64,000 nt of DNA. It comes from Streptomyces coryli. GTDB taxonomy: Bacteria > Actinomycetota > Actinomycetes > Streptomycetales > Streptomycetaceae. The position numbers were made by a program, and so were the translations under genes. This document shows, piece by piece, positions 16,153-24,697 of this stretch. Within the stretch, counting starts at the first letter, position 1. Each line of letters opens with the position of its first letter. A model generated the notes under the pieces. The model saw only the letters and a program-made list of their open reading frames with translations. It made no database searches and was not told the origin of the DNA. The stretch spans positions 62,001 to 126,000 of the forward strand of contig NZ_JAAKZV010000001.1 in the NCBI RefSeq assembly GCF_011044975.1. Direction: 5' to 3'.

Positions 16153-17670
16153 ATGTCTGCCCCCACACCCTCATTGTCATTCCGTCATGCCCTCCGCACC
16201 GATTTCCTGCCCTCCCTCGCCGTCTTCCTCGTCGCCGTCCCGCTCTGCGTCGGCGTCGCCGTCGCCTCCGGCGTGCCCGCCGAACTCGGCCTGGTCACCG
16301 GCATCGTCGGCGGCCTCGTCACCGGGCTGCTGCCGGGCAGCAGCCTGCAGGTCAGCGGCCCGGCCGCGGGCCTGACCGTGCTCGTCTTCGAGGCCGTCCA
16401 GGAGTACGGGCTCGCCGCCCTCGGCGCCATCGTCCTCGCCTCCGGAGCGCTGCAACTGCTGCTCGGGGCGCTGCGGCTCGGCCGCCTCTTCCGGGCCATC
16501 TCCGTCGCCGTCGTCGAGGGCATGCTGGCCGGCATCGGCCTCATCCTCATAGCCGGGCAGCTCTATGCGATGGCGGACGCCGAGGCGCCCGCCACGGGCA
16601 TCGAGAAGTTCACCGCCCTTCCCGGCCTCGTCGCCGACCTGGCCGGCTCGGCCCGGGCCCTGACCACCTTCGCGCTCGGCGCCGCCGCCATCGCGGTGAT
16701 GGCCCTCTGGCCGCGGCTGCCCGCCAAGGTGCGGGTGCTGCCCGGCGCCCTGGCCGCCGTCGTGCTCACCTCGGCCGCGGCCTTCGTCCTCGACCTGCCG
16801 GCGCGTACGGTCGAGGTCAACGGCCTCCTCGAGGTCATGCAGCCGCCGGGTGCGGAGGCCTTCGGGGCCCTCGCCGGGGCGGCCGGGACCGTGCTCGCCT
16901 TCACCCTCATCGCCTCCGCCGAGAGCCTGTTCAGCGCGGCGGCCGTGGACCGTATGCACGACGGGCCGCGGACCTCGTACGACAAGGAGCTGATGGCGCA
17001 GGGCGCGGGCAACACCGTCTGCGGGCTGCTGGGGGCGCTGCCGATGACCGCGGTCATCGTGCGCAGCGCGGCCAATGTCCAGGCCGGGGCGAAGACCAAG
17101 GTCTCCCGCGTGCTGCACGGCGTATGGCTGCTGCTGTTCGCCGCCCTGCTGCCCGCCGTGCTCGCGCTCATCCCGGTCGCCGCGCTCGCGGGTGTGCTGG
17201 TCTACTCCGGCTTCAAGCTGCTGCCGCTCGGGCACGTCCGTGAGCTGTGGCGCGAGCACCGCGGGGAGGTGGTCGTGCTCGTGACCACCGCGGGCGCGAT
17301 CGTCCTGGTCAACATGTTCGAAGGGGTGCTGATCGGCCTCGCGATGGCGGTGGTGAAGACCGCGTGGGACATCTCGCACGTCCACACCACCGTCGACCGC
17401 TCCGGCAGCGGACCGATCACCGTGCGCCCCACGGGCAACGCCACCTTCCTGCGGCTGCCGAAGCTGCTCGACACCCTGGAGTCGCTGCCCGCGGAGCGGC
17501 CGATCGTGCTGGACCTGTCCGGGCTGCAGCACGTCGACCACGCCTCCGGCGTCGCCATGGCCGCCTGCGTGGAGCGGCACAACGCGGCCGCCGCCGACGC
17601 TATGGAGGTTTCCGGACCGGTCGGGTATCCATACGGCCATGAACTCCGGCCTGCCCGCACCTCCCCCTGA
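16153..17670 (+). CDS. SulP family inorganic anion transporter
   Basis: A 505-residue membrane transporter of the SulP/SLC26 family (sulfate or bicarbonate). It starts with the typical RTDFLPSLAVFLVAVPLCVGVAVASGVP, then GLVTGIVGGLVTGLLPGSSLQVSGPAAGLTV, and has about 10-12 membrane spans. A short STAS-like segment (RPIVLDLSGLQHVDHASGVAMAACVERHNAA) ends the protein, which is shorter than usual STAS tails. Its last 32 bases overlap the following SDR gene. In many bacteria this subtype transports bicarbonate beside a carbonic anhydrase; none is seen here, so the ion remains open. Confidence 0.9.
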   Translation: MSAPTPSLSFRHALRTDFLPSLAVFLVAVPLCVGVAVASGVPAELGLVTGIVGGLVTGLLPGSSLQVSGPAAGLTVLVFEAVQEYGLAALGAIVLASGALQLLLGALRLGRLFRAISVAVVEGMLAGIGLILIAGQLYAMADAEAPATGIEKFTALPGLVADLAGSARALTTFALGAAAIAVMALWPRLPAKVRVLPGALAAVVLTSAAAFVLDLPARTVEVNGLLEVMQPPGAEAFGALAGAAGTVLAFTLIASAESLFSAAAVDRMHDGPRTSYDKELMAQGAGNTVCGLLGALPMTAVIVRSAANVQAGAKTKVSRVLHGVWLLLFAALLPAVLALIPVAALAGVLVYSGFKLLPLGHVRELWREHRGEVVVLVTTAGAIVLVNMFEGVLIGLAMAVVKTAWDISHVHTTVDRSGSGPITVRPTGNATFLRLPKLLDTLESLPAERPIVLDLSGLQHVDHASGVAMAACVERHNAAAADAMEVSGPVGYPYGHELRPARTSP

Positions 17671-18514
17671 AGGCACCGGCGCACTGCCGCCGGGGACGTA
17701 CGACGGCAGTGTCGTCCTCGTCACCGGCGGCGGGACCGGGCTCGGCAAGGCGATCGCGGCCGAGTTCGGGCGGCTGGGCGCGGATCTGGTGGTGGCGAGC
17801 CGTAAGGCCGAGCATCTCAAGAGCGCCGAGGAGGGGCTGGCCGCCGCCGGGGCGCGGGTGCTCGCCGTGCCGTGCGACATCCGCGAGCCGGAGCGGATCG
17901 CGGAGGTCTTCGATGCCGCGGAGGAGGCCTTCGGGCTGCCGGACGTGCTGGTCAACAACGCGGCGGCGAACTTCCCCGTGCCCGCGGAGGACATGTCGCC
18001 CAATGCGTGGCGGTCGGTCGTCGACATCACGCTGAACGGGACGTACTTCACGGCGCGGGAGTTCGCCAGGCGGCATCTGGCGGCCCGTACGACCGGCTCC
18101 ATCATCAACGTCGGTGCCTCGTACGCCTGGACCGGCGGCCCCGGCTACGCGCACAGCGCCGCCGCGAAGGCCGGCGTGAAGAATCTGGTCGAGACCCTTG
18201 CCGTGGAGTGGGGCCCGTACGGCATCCAGGTCAACGGTCTGGTCCCGGGCCTGATGCCGCACGAGGACATGACCGCCGACATCCGCGCGAACCTCGACCG
18301 GGTCCGCTCCGCCAATGCCCGCCAGCCCGCGCTACGGGTCGGCGCGCCGCGCGAGCTGGGCTGGGCGGCGACCTTTCTGGCCTCGCCGTACGCGCGCTTC
18401 ATCAGCGGCCACACACTGGTCGTGGACGGCGCGAACTGGCAGCGGCGAGATCTCGTGACACCCGAAGTGACGCCGATCCGGGAGCAGTTGGGGCGCGGTC
18501 CGTACGACGGATGA
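17639..18514 (+). CDS. SDR oxidoreductase, 2,4-dienoyl-CoA reductase-like
   Basis: A 291-residue short-chain dehydrogenase. The cofactor motif is VTGGGTGLGKAIA, with NNAAANF for the NNAG site. The usual YxxxK site is replaced by HSAAAKAG, with the tyrosine earlier (ASYAW). That is the pattern of the 2,4-dienoyl-CoA reductase branch, which removes double bases of polyunsaturated acyl-CoAs at the expense of NADPH. The sequence VVDITLNGTYFTAREFARRHLA also fits that branch. The ATG lies inside the end of the SulP gene; no strong ribosome-binding site is visible, so translation may be coupled. Physiological role is inferred from family only. Confidence 0.82.
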   Translation: MNSGLPAPPPEGTGALPPGTYDGSVVLVTGGGTGLGKAIAAEFGRLGADLVVASRKAEHLKSAEEGLAAAGARVLAVPCDIREPERIAEVFDAAEEAFGLPDVLVNNAAANFPVPAEDMSPNAWRSVVDITLNGTYFTAREFARRHLAARTTGSIINVGASYAWTGGPGYAHSAAAKAGVKNLVETLAVEWGPYGIQVNGLVPGLMPHEDMTADIRANLDRVRSANARQPALRVGAPRELGWAATFLASPYARFISGHTLVVDGANWQRRDLVTPEVTPIREQLGRGPYDG

Positions 18515-18559
18515 GCCGGTCGCGGGAACCCGATGGGGCCGAGCGGACAGTAAGAGGGT

Positions 18560-19177
18560 GTGGACACCAATCAGGGGGCCCTGCGCGTGCTGCGAAGCCG
18601 GGTCAGGGGCGGTGACGCGGCCGCGTTCACCGAGTTGTTCGACACGTACGCCGGCGCCGTCTACAACCATGGCTTCCGGCTGACCGGTGACTGGTCGGCC
18701 GCCGAGGACGTCGTGTCGCTGACCTTCCTCGAGGCCTGGCGGCTGCGCGAGAAGGCGGCCGCGGACGGCGGCTCGCTGCGGCCGTGGCTGCTGGGCATCG
18801 CGACCAACGTCACCCGCAACATGCGCCGCGCGGCCCGCCGCCACACGGCGGTGCTGGCCCGCCTGACGCCACCGGAGCCGGTACGCGACATCGCCGACGA
18901 CGTCGCAGGCCGGCTGGACGACGCCGCCTATCTCGACGCCGTGCGGGTGGCGGTACGGAAGTTGCGCCGCCCCGAGCGGGAGGTGCTCGCGCTGTGCGTG
19001 TGGGGCGGTCTCGACTACGCGGCGGCCGCCGAGGCCCTGGATATCCCGGTCGGCACGGTGCGCTCGCGGCTGTCGCGGGCACGGTCCCGGCTCTCCGCCG
19101 AACTCGGCGCCGGATCCGGACAGATACAGGGTGACCGACCGTCTCCGGACGGGCGCATGAAGGAGGAGCGAACGTGA
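18560..19177 (+). CDS. ECF RNA polymerase sigma factor
   Basis: A 205-residue sigma-70 family ECF factor. Region 2 is AAFTELFDTYAGAVYNHGFRLTGDWSAAEDVVSLTFLEAWRLRE; region 4 is LRRPEREVLALCVWGGLDYAAAAEALDIPVGTVRSRLSRARSRL. A GTG start at 18560 follows AAGAGGG. Its stop overlaps the start of the CU044_5270 gene (GTGA at 19174-19177). This pairing, sigma factor plus a single-pass membrane protein, recurs in Streptomyces and suggests the partner acts as anti-sigma factor or sensor. Target promoters unknown. Confidence 0.93.
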   Translation: MDTNQGALRVLRSRVRGGDAAAFTELFDTYAGAVYNHGFRLTGDWSAAEDVVSLTFLEAWRLREKAAADGGSLRPWLLGIATNVTRNMRRAARRHTAVLARLTPPEPVRDIADDVAGRLDDAAYLDAVRVAVRKLRRPEREVLALCVWGGLDYAAAAEALDIPVGTVRSRLSRARSRLSAELGAGSGQIQGDRPSPDGRMKEERT

Positions 19178-20190
19178 CCCGGATTCCGCCCGCCCGCGAC
19201 CGCCGGCTCCCGGCCGAGCGACACCGCTATCTGCGGGAGCAGCTGGCCCGCGAGTTCGACCCGGAGAAGCCGGCCGCGGCGGCCCGGCCCGTGTGGCGCC
19301 GCTCGGTGCTTCTGGCGCCGGCCGCGGTCGTCGCCCTGTCCGTCGCCGTCGCGGCGGGGGTGGCTGTGACGCGGGACGGGAACGACGAGGCGCCGCCGGG
19401 GCCTTCGAGCGACCTGAGCTTCACCAGCGCTTCCGCACTGTTCGAGCAGGCCGCGCGGCGCGCCGAGGCGAAGGCGCCGCCGAAGGTCGCGGACCAGCAG
19501 TTCATCTATACGAAGCGGCAGGACTATCACTGGAAACTGGACCCCGGCATCAAGCTGCCGGCCGGATGCGCGACCACGGATGAGGGCCATCCGTACGGGC
19601 TGCGGGAGATCGCGGCCTCGGTCGACGGCAAGCACGTCGGCAGCTCCCGCGAGCACCGCGACGGGCGCACCGTCGAGCGGCAGATCGCCAAGCAGCTGCC
19701 CGGCAAGGGGATGCCCACGTCGTATCGGCAGGTGCAGCGTGATGTGCCGACGGACGCCCGCACCATGTCCTGGTGGCTGTCGGGGAGCGGGAAGCTGCCC
19801 CCGCCGCAGATGCGGGCCGGGTTGCCGAACGAGATGACCGGCTCCCGGACCGCCGCGCGGCTGCTCAACGACCACCTGCTGCCGCCGAAGACGGAGGCCG
19901 CGGTGTACCGGGCACTGGCCCGTATGACGAAGGGCGGGCACCAGAAGACCGAGCTGCTGAGCACGAAGGACGTGGCCGGGCGCAACGGGATCGGCGTCCG
20001 GTTCCAGCAGTTGGGCGGCGTACGGCTCGACCTGGTCTTCGACCGCCAGGACCTCACCTACATGGGCACGAACACGGTCGACGTCTCCGGCCCCAAGGAC
20101 AAGTGCGATGTGCTCCACATCGGCGACGTGGTCAGCGGCACCGCCGTCCTGAAGCGCGCCGTGGTCGACGCCCTGGCCGACGGGTCCTGA
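19174..20190 (+). CDS. CU044_5270 family membrane protein, probable sigma-factor partner
   Basis: A 338-residue protein beginning with a charged cytoplasmic region (RIPPARDRRLPAERHRYLREQLARE), then one membrane span (SVLLAPAAVVALSVAVAAGVAVT near residue 45-70) and a long extracytoplasmic domain. This matches the actinobacterial CU044_5270 family found next to ECF sigma genes. Coupled by a GTGA overlap to the sigma factor. Role as anti-sigma factor is inferred from position and topology; the classical zinc anti-sigma motif (HxxxCxxC) is absent. Confidence 0.85.
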   Translation: MTRIPPARDRRLPAERHRYLREQLAREFDPEKPAAAARPVWRRSVLLAPAAVVALSVAVAAGVAVTRDGNDEAPPGPSSDLSFTSASALFEQAARRAEAKAPPKVADQQFIYTKRQDYHWKLDPGIKLPAGCATTDEGHPYGLREIAASVDGKHVGSSREHRDGRTVERQIAKQLPGKGMPTSYRQVQRDVPTDARTMSWWLSGSGKLPPPQMRAGLPNEMTGSRTAARLLNDHLLPPKTEAAVYRALARMTKGGHQKTELLSTKDVAGRNGIGVRFQQLGGVRLDLVFDRQDLTYMGTNTVDVSGPKDKCDVLHIGDVVSGTAVLKRAVVDALADGS

Positions 20191-20197
20191 GCGCCGC

Positions 20198-21034
20198 CTA
20201 CCGCCCCTCGAAGTCCGGCGGCCGCCGCGCCGCCTTGGCCGTAAAGCCCTCGCGGGCGTCGTCCGAGGTGAGGGTGACGGCGGCGGCGAAGGCGGAGCTC
20301 TCCAGGGCGGTGGTGAGGCCCGCGTCGGCGAAGGCGTCGATGTCGCGCTTGATGCCCTGGACGGCGAGCGGGGCGTTGGCGGCGATGTCGGCGGCGAGGC
20401 CGCGGGCGGTCTTCTCCAGCTCGTCGGCCGGCGTCACCTGCTGTACGAGGTGCAGCCGTTCGGCCGTCGCCGCGTCGATGCGGCGTCCGGTCAGCGCCAG
20501 GTACTTCGCCCAGCCCGCGCCCGCGTCCCGCGCGATCCGCAGGTCGCCGCCGGCGTCGACCGCGGCGCCGAGCTGCGCCTCCGGGAGCGCGAAGACCGCG
20601 TCGTCGGCGGCGACGCGGATGTCGGCCATCAGCGCGAGCTCGAAGCCGAAGCCCAGGCAGTAGCCCTGCACCGCGGCGACGACCGGTTGCGGCAGGCCCG
20701 CGAAGACCCGCATCCGCTCGTGCACCCAGCGGATGCCCTCGTGGTAGTTGCGGGTACGCTCCGAGCCCGACCGGCCCGTAATACCGCCGCCGGGCGCCCC
20801 GATGTCGATGCCCGCGCAGAACGCCCGGCCCTCGGCGCGCAGCAGCACCGCGCGGATGCGGTCGTCGAAGCGGATCCGGTCGGCGAAGAGGCCGAGCTGG
20901 CGGGTGGACTCCCAGCTCCAGGCGTTGAGCTTCTGCGGGCGGCAGAGGGTGAGGACGCCGAGCCCTCCGTCCTCGACGTCCAGGCGCAGCCGCTCCTCGC
21001 CCTCGTCGATGTCGGTGCGGATCGTGTCGATCAC
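20198..21034 (-). CDS. Enoyl-CoA hydratase/isomerase family protein
   Basis: A 278-residue crotonase-fold enzyme. The oxyanion-hole segments are GRAFCAGIDIGAPGGG and AAVQGYCLGFGFELALMADIRVA. A glutamate is present in ALPEAQLGAAVDAGG, and another in the AATAERLHLVQQV segment. GGAGGGGG precedes the ATG. Convergent with the CU044_5270 gene, 7 bases apart. Hydration of an enoyl-CoA or a related crotonase reaction is likely; the acyl group cannot be told. It may function with the dienoyl-CoA-reductase-like SDR at 17639, though they are not in one operon. Confidence 0.9.
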   Translation of the reverse strand: MIDTIRTDIDEGEERLRLDVEDGGLGVLTLCRPQKLNAWSWESTRQLGLFADRIRFDDRIRAVLLRAEGRAFCAGIDIGAPGGGITGRSGSERTRNYHEGIRWVHERMRVFAGLPQPVVAAVQGYCLGFGFELALMADIRVAADDAVFALPEAQLGAAVDAGGDLRIARDAGAGWAKYLALTGRRIDAATAERLHLVQQVTPADELEKTARGLAADIAANAPLAVQGIKRDIDAFADAGLTTALESSAFAAAVTLTSDDAREGFTAKAARRPPDFEGR

Positions 21035-21173
21035 CGGCTGCCCCCTCCACGGATCTGACGTCGCGTCAGCTTAGGGGGGTGGGCACTAGCCGTCCATGCC
21101 GCGCGTCGCCATGCCGTGCATGCCTGACCTCGCGGCGAATGGGTAGCCGACACCCGACGGAAGGAGTCAGGCC

Positions 21174-21389
21174 ATGCCCCTCACATTCCGCAAGAGCTTC
21201 CGGATACTTCCGGGCGTACGCCTCAACATCAGCCGCCACTCCTGGTCGATCACCACCGGCGGCCGCCACGGCCCGCGCCGCACCCACAGCAGTACGGGCC
21301 GGCGCACCACGTCGATGGACCTGCCCGGGCCTTTCGGCTGGCGGAAAACCACTCATTCCGGCCGAAAACGTCGCCGTCGCGTGCACTGA
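21174..21389 (+). CDS. Small DUF4236 protein
   Basis: A 71-residue basic protein. Its start, LTFRKSFRILPGVRLNISRHSWSITTG, matches the DUF4236 pattern (FRKSxKIxPGVRLNxSxxGxSxxxG). The rest is rich in Arg, His and Thr. AAGGAG lies 7 bases before the ATG. Function unknown. It sits alone between the divergent enoyl-CoA hydratase gene and the GST-like gene 16 bases downstream, with which it may be cotranscribed. Confidence 0.8.
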   Translation: MPLTFRKSFRILPGVRLNISRHSWSITTGGRHGPRRTHSSTGRRTTSMDLPGPFGWRKTTHSGRKRRRRVH

Positions 21390-21405
21390 CCACTAGGCTC
21401 GGCCC

Positions 21406-22392
21406 ATGGCTGATCGCGGAGAGTACAAGCGGGATCAGAACTACCTCACGACACGTATCACCGCCGACGGCCGGGACGGCTATCCGGTGGAGCCGGGCCG
21501 CTATCGCCTGGTGATCGCCCGCGCCTGTCCCTGGGCGAACCGGGCGGCGATCGTCCGGCGGCTGATGGGCCTGGAGGACGCGCTGTCGATGGGCATCGCG
21601 GGACCGCTGCACGACGAGCGCAGCTGGTCCTTCCATCTGGACCCGGACGGCAAGGACCCGGTGCTGGGCATCGAGCGGCTGCAGGAGGCGTTCTTCAAGC
21701 GCCGGCCCGACTACCCGCGGGGCATCACGGTCCCGGCGCTCGTCGACATCCCCTCCGGCGCGGTGGTGACCAACGACTTCCGGCAGATCACCCTCGATCT
21801 GGAGCAGGAGTGGCAGGCCCTGCACCGCGACGGCGCGCCCGACCTGTACCCGGAGAAGCTGCGCGACGAGATCGACGAGGTCGCGGAGCTGGTCTTCCGG
21901 GACATCAACAACGGCGTCTACAAGTGCGGCTTCGCGACCTCGCAGGAGGCGTACGACACGGCGTACGACCGGCTGTGGGAGCGCCTGGACTGGCTGGAGG
22001 AGCGGCTGCAAGGCCGCCGCTACCTGGTCGGGGACTCCCTCACCGAGGCCGACGTCCGGCTGTGGCCGACGCTGGTCAGGTTCGACGCGGTCTACCACGG
22101 CCACTTCAAGTGCAACCGGCAGAAGCTCAGCGAGATGCCGGCGCTGTGGGCGTACGCCCGGGACCTCTTCCAGACCCCCGGCTTCGGCGACACGATCGAC
22201 TTCGACCAGATCAAGACGCACTACTACGGCGTCCACCGCAACATCAACCCGTCCGGGATCGTCCCCAAGGGCCCGTACCCCGGCGACTGGCTCAGCCCGC
22301 ACGGCCGCGAGGACCTCGGCGGCCGCCCCTTCGGCGACGGCACCCCGCCGGGACCGCCGCCGGAGGGCGAGCGGGTGCCACCGCTGACGTGA
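21406..22392 (+). CDS. Glutathionyl-hydroquinone reductase-like GST (xi class)
   Basis: A 328-residue enzyme of the Xi-class GST group (YqjG/ECM4 relatives). The catalytic cysteine is in ARACPWANRAAIVRRLMGLE. FPEVFFKRRPDYP-type and VPALVD motifs, and the C-terminal helical domain with INNGVYKCGFATSQEAYDTAYDRLWERLDWLE, are typical. These proteins reduce thiol conjugates of hydroquinones. Actinomycetes mostly use mycothiol, so the true cosubstrate here may be mycothiol rather than glutathione (inference). Proline-rich tail PPGPPPEGERVPP. Confidence 0.88.
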   Translation: MADRGEYKRDQNYLTTRITADGRDGYPVEPGRYRLVIARACPWANRAAIVRRLMGLEDALSMGIAGPLHDERSWSFHLDPDGKDPVLGIERLQEAFFKRRPDYPRGITVPALVDIPSGAVVTNDFRQITLDLEQEWQALHRDGAPDLYPEKLRDEIDEVAELVFRDINNGVYKCGFATSQEAYDTAYDRLWERLDWLEERLQGRRYLVGDSLTEADVRLWPTLVRFDAVYHGHFKCNRQKLSEMPALWAYARDLFQTPGFGDTIDFDQIKTHYYGVHRNINPSGIVPKGPYPGDWLSPHGREDLGGRPFGDGTPPGPPPEGERVPPLT

Positions 22393-22413
22393 GCGGGGCC
22401 GGGCGGTGCGGGC

Positions 22414-23568
22414 TCAGAGCCAGTCGCGGCGCTTGAAGATGAGATACAGCACGACGCACACCACGCCCATCAGGAAGATGGCGAAGGGATAGCCGAACGC
22501 CCAGTGGAGTTCCGGCATGGTGTCGAAGTTCATGCCGTAGATGCCGCCGATGACGGTCGGGGCGAAGAGGATGGCCGCCCAGCTGGAGGCCTTCTTGAGT
22601 TCGTCGTTCTGGGCGTTGCTCGCCTGCGCGAGGGCCTTCATCTCCTCGTTCTGCGCCTGGCTGACCAGGGTGGCGTTCACCGTCAGGATGTCGGTGAGCG
22701 CCTGGCGGAAGCCGTCCACCCGCTCGGCGACCGTGGTGGCGTGGTCGGCGACGTCGCGGAGGTAGCGCTGCAGCTCCTCGTTCGTGTCGTACTTCTCGAA
22801 GCCGGCCTGCAGGCCGCGCAGCATGCCCAGCAGCGGGCGGGTGGCGCGCTGGAACTCGACCACCTCGCGGGAGAGTTCATAGGTGCGGCGGGAGGCGTTC
22901 GGGTCGCCGCCGAAGACCTGGGTCTCGATCTCGTCGATGTCGTTCTGCAGCCCGGCCACCACCGGCGCGTACCCGTCGACGACGGCGTCGAGGATCGCGT
23001 ACAGCACCGCCTCGGGCCCCAGCCGCAGCAGGTCAGGGTCGTCCTCCAGGCGCCGGCGCACCCGCCCGATGTCCGGCGACTGGCCGTGCCGCACCGTCAG
23101 TACGAAGCCGGGTCCGACGAAGAGGTGCAGCTCGCCGAAGTTCACCTCCTCGACGTCGTCGAGATAGCGGGCCGCCCGCAGCACCACGAAGAGCGTGTCG
23201 CCGTACCGCTCCAGCTTCGGCCGCTGATGCGCGACCACCGCGTCCTCCACGGCCAGCTCGTGCAGCCCGAACGCCTCCGCCGCGGAGTGCAGCTGCGCCT
23301 CGGAGGGGCGGTAGAGGCCGATCCAGGCCAGCGTGCCGTCGCCGTGCGGCAGCTGCTCGTACGCCTCGGTGAGGGTGGCCGGGGTGCGGGTGCGGCGGCC
23401 GTCGCGGTACACGGCGGCGTCCACCACGGACTTCTCCACCGCCGGCGGCGGCTGCACGGGCAGCCGTGTCTCCATGGTCGTCTCGGGCGCCGCCTCCCGG
23501 TCCTCGTCGTGCTGGATCCGGGCGAGGCGGCGGGCAGGGCGCAGCGAGCGGGCGAGCCGGTCGGCCAT
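22414..23568 (-). CDS. corA: CorA family magnesium/cobalt transporter
   Basis: A 384-residue CorA-type channel. The N-terminal cytoplasmic domain is followed by the long stalk helix (FQRATRPLLGMLRGLQAGFEKYDTNEELQRYLRDVADHATTV) and two C-terminal membrane helices, with the selectivity motif GMN in GGIYGMNFDTMPEL. The C-terminus is basic (FKRRDWL), as usual. The ATG at 23568 has AGGAGG at ideal spacing. Convergent with the GST-like gene, 21 bases apart. Mediates magnesium uptake at the cytoplasmic membrane. Confidence 0.95.
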   Translation of the reverse strand: MADRLARSLRPARRLARIQHDEDREAAPETTMETRLPVQPPPAVEKSVVDAAVYRDGRRTRTPATLTEAYEQLPHGDGTLAWIGLYRPSEAQLHSAAEAFGLHELAVEDAVVAHQRPKLERYGDTLFVVLRAARYLDDVEEVNFGELHLFVGPGFVLTVRHGQSPDIGRVRRRLEDDPDLLRLGPEAVLYAILDAVVDGYAPVVAGLQNDIDEIETQVFGGDPNASRRTYELSREVVEFQRATRPLLGMLRGLQAGFEKYDTNEELQRYLRDVADHATTVAERVDGFRQALTDILTVNATLVSQAQNEEMKALAQASNAQNDELKKASSWAAILFAPTVIGGIYGMNFDTMPELHWAFGYPFAIFLMGVVCVVLYLIFKRRDWL

Positions 23569-23729
23569 GGGGATCCTCCTGGGACGGGGGCGGAGCCTGG
23601 GCGCGACGATAACGTCTCTACGGGTGCCCGCAATGCGGGCGGAATGCGCACGCATGGTGCGCGCGGGGGCAAACGTATGTTGAGGTAAGGGGGAACTCAC
23701 GTCCGGCACCCGCCTGTAGGGAGACGCCC

Positions 23730-24686
23730 ATGAGACCTTCCCTTGCGCGCCCGACCATCACCCGCCGAAGACTGCTCGCCGCGAGCGCCGCCGCCGCGGC
23801 GGGCGTCGCCGTCTCGGCGCCCGCCGCCCGCGCCGGCGCCGCACCCACCACCATCCGCTTACCTGACGGCTTCCGTCCGGAGGGCATCGCCATCGGCCCC
23901 GGCCCGTACGCCTATTTCGGCTCGCTCGCGGACGGCGCGGTGTACCGGGTCGAGCTGGCCACGGGGCGCGGCGCCGTGCTCGGCCCGGCGCCAGGAGCGC
24001 CGACCGTAGGGCTGACGACCGACCGGCACGGGCGGATCTTCGCGTCCGGCGGCCCGAGTGGTCAGCTGCGGGTCGTATCGGCGGCCGACGGCACCATCCT
24101 GAAGACCTATCAGGCGGGGACGCCCGACCAGAGCTTCGTGAACGACGTGGTGCTCACGCCCGACGCCGCCTACTTCACCGACTCGTTCCAGCCGCGCCTC
24201 TACGCCCTCCGGCTCGGCCACCGCGGCGGCCTGCCGACCGGCTTCGACACCGTCCCCCTCTCCGGCGACTGGGTACAGGCCCCGCCCGGCGGCTTCTCCG
24301 CCAACGGCATCACCCGCACCCCCGACGGCAGCGGCCTGCTGATGATCGACCAGACCCTGGACGGCGGCGGCCTGGTGCGCGTCGACCCGGCTACGGGCGT
24401 CGCGCGGCGGGTCGACCTGGGGCCGGCGAGGCTGCCGAACGGCGACGGGATGCTGCTGCTCGGCCGCACGCTGTACGTCGTGCAGAACCGCCAGAACGCC
24501 ATCGACGTATTCCGCCTCGACCCGTCCGCCCGCAAGGGCTCACTGGTCAAGTGCATCACCGACCCCCGCTTCGACATCCCGACCACAGTGGCCCGCTTCC
24601 GCGACCGCCTCTACCTCCCCAACGCCCGCTTCTCGACAGAGCCGACGCCGCAGACGCCGTATACGGCGGTGGCGGTGCGGATCTAG
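23730..24686 (+). CDS. Secreted SMP-30/NHL beta-propeller protein (Tat signal)
   Basis: A 318-residue protein with a twin-arginine signal (TRRRLLAASAAAAAGVAVSAPAARA). The mature part is a six-bladed beta-propeller of the SMP-30/gluconolactonase type: RPEGIAIGPGPYAYFGSLADGAVYRV, SFVNDVVLTPDAAYFTDSFQPRLY and FSANGITRTPDGSGLLMIDQ give the acidic and asparagine residues expected for metal binding. AGGGAG precedes the ATG. Relatives are often labelled superoxide dismutase, which nothing in the sequence supports. The natural substrate, if any, is unknown; a lactonase role is possible. Confidence 0.85.
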   Translation: MRPSLARPTITRRRLLAASAAAAAGVAVSAPAARAGAAPTTIRLPDGFRPEGIAIGPGPYAYFGSLADGAVYRVELATGRGAVLGPAPGAPTVGLTTDRHGRIFASGGPSGQLRVVSAADGTILKTYQAGTPDQSFVNDVVLTPDAAYFTDSFQPRLYALRLGHRGGLPTGFDTVPLSGDWVQAPPGGFSANGITRTPDGSGLLMIDQTLDGGGLVRVDPATGVARRVDLGPARLPNGDGMLLLGRTLYVVQNRQNAIDVFRLDPSARKGSLVKCITDPRFDIPTTVARFRDRLYLPNARFSTEPTPQTPYTAVAVRI

Positions 24687-24697
24687 ACTGATTCCTC

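Noticed and set aside
23730-24686. Superoxide dismutase annotation for the secreted beta-propeller
   Set aside because: No metal-site pattern of any SOD class is present; repeats and motifs are of the SMP-30/NHL type.
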